Part shown: positions 59,563 through 64,000 of the stretch, piece by piece
Position numbering within the stretch: position 1 is the first letter of the stretch
How the letters are laid out: each line of letters begins with the position of its first letter
NCBI GenBank assembly: GCA_963930655.1
Contig: OZ005610.1
Coordinates: forward strand, 11,103,001-11,167,000
DNA: 64,000 nucleotides
DNA from: Myrica gale
Lineage: Eukaryota > Streptophyta > Magnoliopsida > Fagales > Myricaceae
Direction of reading: 5' to 3'
The notes under the pieces: model-generated
Seen by the model: the letters and a program-made list of their open reading frames with translations, nothing else
What the model was told of the DNA's origin: nothing
Database searches by the model: none
Made by a program: the position numbers and the translations under genes

Positions 59563-59828
59563 CTTATTAAGCACATAGTTACTAATTGGATAAAATATGA
59601 CTGAGTGTCTAGAACCCTTGAATGGGAAAATATGGATGAACAAGAAAGGGGGACAAAGAAACTGTCAGCTGGTCACCTCTTGTGCTTTCTGCCCGTTTCT
59701 GTCTCTGCTTATTCTTCTTCTGTTATAATCTGACCAATTTATTTTGTCACAGCTGGCGTGTGTTTAGTTTAGTAACTAAAACATCACAGTTGTACTATAA
59801 ATAGCTAGTACGTTTGAACATAATTGTT

Positions 59829-59855
59829 TGATATATATATATATATATATATATA
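59829..59855. repeat. TA microsatellite
   Basis: About thirteen TA units lie just downstream of the diterpene synthase stop codon. Confidence 0.9.
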
Positions 59856-59913
59856 TGGCAATGGATTGAGAGGAATATGCTTCACAAAATATGACATCAC
59901 TAGTAGAGAAATT

Positions 59914-61540
59914 TCAAACTACTCTTTCGAAAAGCACTTTTGCTATATGGAGGTTGATAGTCCCATGATCACAGTAGGCTGCATAATAAAAACTCTTTGC
60001 TAGAGCTAGAAACGTATGCTTGATATCAGAATCAATGTCATCGGAGGAGTTCTGGAGAACCAACTTTACAAGTTCTTGCATGCCAGATTCTATTTCGGGT
60101 CTTGTGATGCTGTTGGCATGTGAAGTGTGGTTGCCATTGTCATGCACCTGGAAGATTTAGAAGATTAGCTCTCAAAAAGGAATTGGATAGTTGAAGCGGT
60201 TTGTAACAAATCAAAATGAAAGTTGATGCACCAAGTGAAGCTGGTGACACATTACTTTTTTCCTACGTTCAAACTAAAATTCTTTTATTGTGGATCTCTG
60301 CTAGCTATGGGGCCCTACCTGTCAAATAGAATTTCTAATTTCTCTTCTTAAAAAATGTGTTAATATCACATATATATACAACAATAATCCAAAGGAAGCT
60401 GTCTTTTTCTTCCATAAACTTTTTTGCAAACGACCCAAAAGGAAAGCCAAACCTGTAAACACTTTACAAGGTAAAGATTAGAGGGGTAACAGAACAAGAT
60501 TGATCATGCTTTCTTGATCTCTTGGCTATTACCAATCACTGGGGCGCTTATTTTCATACAGACTGAAGTGAATAAATTTTAGTATTTAGTTCGCCAAATT
60601 TTAGAGGCCATATGCCCAAAATTAATTTGTTTGTTGTAGATTGAAATTTTTCAAGAAAAAAGCATGCAACCCTGTGATTAACGACATGCATATGTCGACC
60701 TTGGCAAAGAGAAGAATACAAATCAATACGAAATGCTGAAAAAGAGCACGCAACCAAAATTGTGGTTGGCTTGCGCTTTTTGACTCTCTCGCTAACCTTG
60801 TCATGACCTTGGTGAGAGAAAAGTTTGTAATATACTCTGTTGAGGAGGTCGGACAATCGCTTATATTGAGGATGAGACAATAGCTCCTTTGGAACCGAAC
60901 GGCAAGCGGTGAGATTTATGATATGCGCCAATAACTCTGCCTCTCCTTGGTGCCTATTGCCTTCACTCTGCCACTTCAGCATCCAGTTTTCCCACTATGC
61001 CAATAACCCAAAGAGAGAAAAAAAAATGAAAATGAAAAGACATTTCAAGAACATATAAAAAGAGATTTAATTTGGATCTAAGTCATTTGGTGGATTGTTT
61101 GTTGAATAATGGACAAGTCTGTTGAGTGGTAATATTGTTCATCGAGTGTTATGAAATAGTTTGAGACTCGTTTTTTTTTTCTTAGCAAAAAAACAACAAC
61201 GAATTACAATCTGCCACACTAATATATATACACTAATAGTTTAAGACTCGTGGATATCGAGGTGAAAACGCTTTCTTAGGTGGCGTTTGTTGCCCGAAAT
61301 GTTGGATGCCCAACATTTCGGGCATATTATAAAAAATTATAAATTAATAATTTTTTTACATCAAACAATTCTTTATTATTATTATAATATTCACTTAGAT
61401 CTTCTTTTCTCTCTCCTCACTTTTTCACCAACTCTCACAAAATATCTTTACTTTTTCACCAACCCCAATACCCAATATTTCCACAAACAAACACCACCTT
61501 ACAAACACCACCTTACAGTTCTTCCATAGATATACACGGG

Positions 61541-61578
<38 letters not shown>

Positions 61579-63817
61579 GAGATGAAAATTTAAATCCTAC
61601 AAACTATGGATGCATGTTATATATCCAAAGTAACTCACCGCTTGTCGTAAATGGTGGCTTATGTCTTGACCGTTTGAAATTATTGCCTCCAATGAGAGAT
61701 GGTTTAGGGTTTCAAGCAAGGTCCTGACAAGTTCCTGCACTGTCTGGTTTGTATTCGACGTTCTGCAACACGAATCACATGAACATTACTTCTTAATTAT
61801 GACTTTCTCTCGAAAACTAATTTATGAGCCAAAAGTATATGAGAGAGTCCAAAGATGGTAATCTTCTGCAAGCCAACTCTTGCTTGCAATAGATTGCCAC
61901 TGGATTTGTTAATCATATACTTTCAAAAGCATTTAATTTGGACCTTCTAAATTTTCTATGCGTGGTTGCTTTTTCTTTGACATGCACACACATGCACACT
62001 CATCTTCTTGCACTCTTATCTTTTGGGGATCTATATATGGATAAGTTGATCATATGCTTCGCGCTATTATTCTGAGAGAAGTGGATTTGAATTCTTAGAA
62101 CTCCCACTTTTGGGGCAGCCTTGATATGTACTGAAAGAGCAAATTTTCTATTGCCGAGTTTGACACAATTGACTAAGTACTACACTCTCCGTTGGTGCCA
62201 TATAGGACAATGAACTATAGGGGGTTGCCTATTGATCAGGACTTGAGGATACTCAAAAATACTGATGTACTTATTAAAGACAATGCTTATAATATACGAC
62301 AACGTTAAAAACAAAGACCTAGCATACATGCATACTCAAGAATGAAGATATTGATGAATATATAGCAACTTCGAGGAGAAAAGAACAAACCAAGTTTGAG
62401 AAGATTTTAATTCTTGCGGAAAACAAACGAACACAAGAAAGCAGCCGGCTTTAAAGTTATCTTTGTGTAGAACTATCGATTCTAAAAATTAAAATTTACC
62501 TTCCGTTTATGTAGTTTCTTCGATAAGAACTGTGGTTTCTGAATTCGAGCAGAAATGCTCTCCTACTTTCTTTCTCTTGGAAATGAGAAGTGATTGCCTC
62601 AATCAAGGCTGCGGTTTTAACCCATGCAAGTCTTTCGTTTGACCTTTCTGATTCGAAGATACTGGCTGCTGCCAGAAAGTAAGCAAAAAGAAGGGTCCTT
62701 CTGCTCAATCCAAAGTCTACAAGATTACGTTCTGAGTACCACCTGTGGATCATGGAAAAAGATCACCACCCAAAATATAGTGGACACTTTTATGACGTCA
62801 CTGATTCAAGCCAATCGGCCGGTACACTTCTTGCCTACTTACTTTTGAATACTGTCCCACTCCATCAGATGCGAGGCTTGGCAATTGTTGTAGTCTTCTT
62901 TTGCTAGCTCGAGATAGGTGTTATTGTTGACATATGGCATCCTGCGGTAATTAATTAACTTTCGTCAGAGTTTAAATTCTTATCAAATTTGGAATTTTTT
63001 GTTAAATAATATTATGTTATGTCTTATATATATATATGGAGATGCCATCCTATCCATGCACCGTAGCATGGAGACAAGCATAAAGACAGACGGATATAAA
63101 GGTTGGCCACCAATTAGCCGGACATGTACTTGGGTTCCTTGCTTAGAAAATCGCGAGGTGGCCATCTTATCGGAAAATCTGATCATTTGATAATTCTGGT
63201 AGTGAAATAAAGATGCATTAACTATATAGAGAGAATGAAAGTTTGTCTTCTTTTGTCATTTTTCTACTAATTAAGAAATTGCACAATTAATTATAATTAA
63301 TTAGTAGTGACCATCTTGAAACCAACAAGTCCGACTCTGTGTCTGTTTCCTAATTCCTTCTCTTCCAAACATGAAAGCACGTGGACTAGCGATCGAGCTT
63401 CTTCGTTTCAACTTAAAAGAACAAAAAACCTATAAACAAAATTAACACTTTTCATCCTAATAAAAATTAATATATTAATATTTTAAATTACAGTTTTAAC
63501 CTTATAAAATGGTCACTGTTATAAAAATTATGAGGGCAATTTTTATTTAAAGTGTCAGAAAATTATTTTTAATTTAAATTAATTTAATAATTTAAGACAA
63601 GTGCAAATATTTAAAATTAATAGTTTGTGGTGAAATAAAAATAATAAGTCGTTGTATAGTGCAGAATATATTTATTAAAAAAAATGTAGAGTTGAACAAA
63701 CCTGTAAAGGGTCTTGCCAATCCAAACATCGTCTTCGGCACCATACTGTTCTACGTAGAATCTCGTCTCCAAGCGAGGTAAGCTTGCGTACCATGGGACT
63801 TCCAGGGCGTATCCTAC
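59914..63817 (-). CDS. ent-Copalyl diphosphate synthase-like, last six exons (partial)
   Basis: Minus-strand exons are 63817-63702, 62941-62843, 62742-62500, 61762-61639, 60994-60797 and 60147-59914. All have GT-AG borders and join in phase to encode 337 residues and a stop. The start (YALEVPWYASLPRLETRFYV and GAEDDVWIGKTLYR), NNTYLELAKEDYNN, ISHHLRQAWENW and the end SFYYAAYCDHGTINLHIAKV match class II diterpene synthases of the CPS type. CPS cyclises geranylgeranyl diphosphate to ent-copalyl diphosphate in plastids, the first step to gibberellins; some relatives serve specialised diterpenes. The catalytic DXDD motif and the transit peptide lie in exons beyond the window, so activity cannot be judged. 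The exons seen are intact. Confidence 0.93.
61280..61498. mobile_element. Tourist-like MITE in a diterpene synthase intron
   Basis: The 219 bp element starts ggtggcgtttgtt and ends aacaaacaccacc, flanked by TTA at 61277-61279 and 61499-61501. The end (caaacaccacctta) is repeated once more at 61502-61515. Near the left end, cgaaatgttgg and ccaacatttcg form a small hairpin. It lies in the intron between the 61762-61639 and 60994-60797 exons. Confidence 0.85.
61541..61575. repeat. TA microsatellite
   Basis: About sixteen TA units lie beside the MITE in the same intron. Confidence 0.9.
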
Positions 63818-64000
63818 CTGTGATCAAAAAGTACGTTTCAGGAAACATTCTATTTGTTTTATATAGGCCGAGTTTTGGCTCCTGGGGAAGTGAGCTTGTC
63901 TTTTCTGGTAGCCTTTTGGCTATTGAAGAACTATGTAATTCTTGCCCTTCTGCTAACCCAAAGCTGAAGTATTCGGGTATCGGAAAGATTGACCATACCT
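63818..64000 (-). other. Intron of the diterpene synthase gene, running off the window
   Basis: The sequence upstream of the acceptor at 63820-63818 does not read as the preceding family exon in any frame, so it is taken as intron. Confidence 0.5.

Noticed and set aside
1..64000. tRNA or rRNA genes
   Set aside because: No cloverleaf-like or rRNA-like sequence was recognised on either strand by eye; a covariance-model scan was not possible here.

Overview
The window looks like nuclear DNA of a eudicot plant. Genes are split by GT-AG introns, the host proteins match angiosperm families (PRP18, NAA20, SKIP17, a class II diterpene synthase), and much of the space is plant transposon DNA: L1-type LINEs, Gypsy and Copia remnants, Tourist-like and foldback MITEs, a Mutator-like element and an endogenous caulimovirid. 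The species cannot be named from the sequence alone.

Left part (1-20.8 kb). The first exon of a SKIP17-like F-box gene runs off the left edge on the minus strand. A tandem array of LTR-like repeats lies at 1.4-3.1 kb. An almost complete endogenous caulimovirid of florendovirus-like layout follows at 4.15-11.55 kb: movement protein, coat protein with zinc knuckle, protease, RT and RNase H in ORF1, then an uncharacterised ORF2. ORF1 has one visible frame break. A short internally deleted viral piece is fused just upstream of a tRNA-Met primer-binding site. The virus ends about 110 bp past the stop codon of PRP18. PRP18 (11662-20646, minus) has two visible coding exons separated by a 7.7 kb intron, and a full-length LINE with both ORFs open and an 18 bp target-site duplication sits in that intron.

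Middle part (20.8-47 kb). I see no intact host gene. The region is nested repeats: foldback MITEs, a displaced copy of sequence from the NAA20 locus (23.9-25.0 kb), a 1.04 kb Mutator-like element with a 9 bp TSD, a Gypsy element of Tat-like organisation that has lost RT and integrase but keeps gag, protease and an antisense ORF, a probable solo LTR inside it, exon relics of a DUF2358 gene and of another small plant gene, a 264 bp tandem duplication, a decayed Copia element and a 116 bp minisatellite.

Right part (47-64 kb). NAA20 (47273-57280, plus) is complete in six exons encoding 174 aa. Its two large introns hold decayed LINE fragments, one with an inverted 5' part like a twin-priming product. 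A minus-strand gene at 59914-63817 carries the last six exons of an ent-copalyl diphosphate synthase-like protein, whose 5' half lies beyond the right edge.

The four recognisable host genes serve unrelated jobs: pre-mRNA splicing, N-terminal acetylation, protein turnover and gibberellin or other diterpenoid synthesis. Nothing suggests a cluster; they are islands in repeat-rich DNA.
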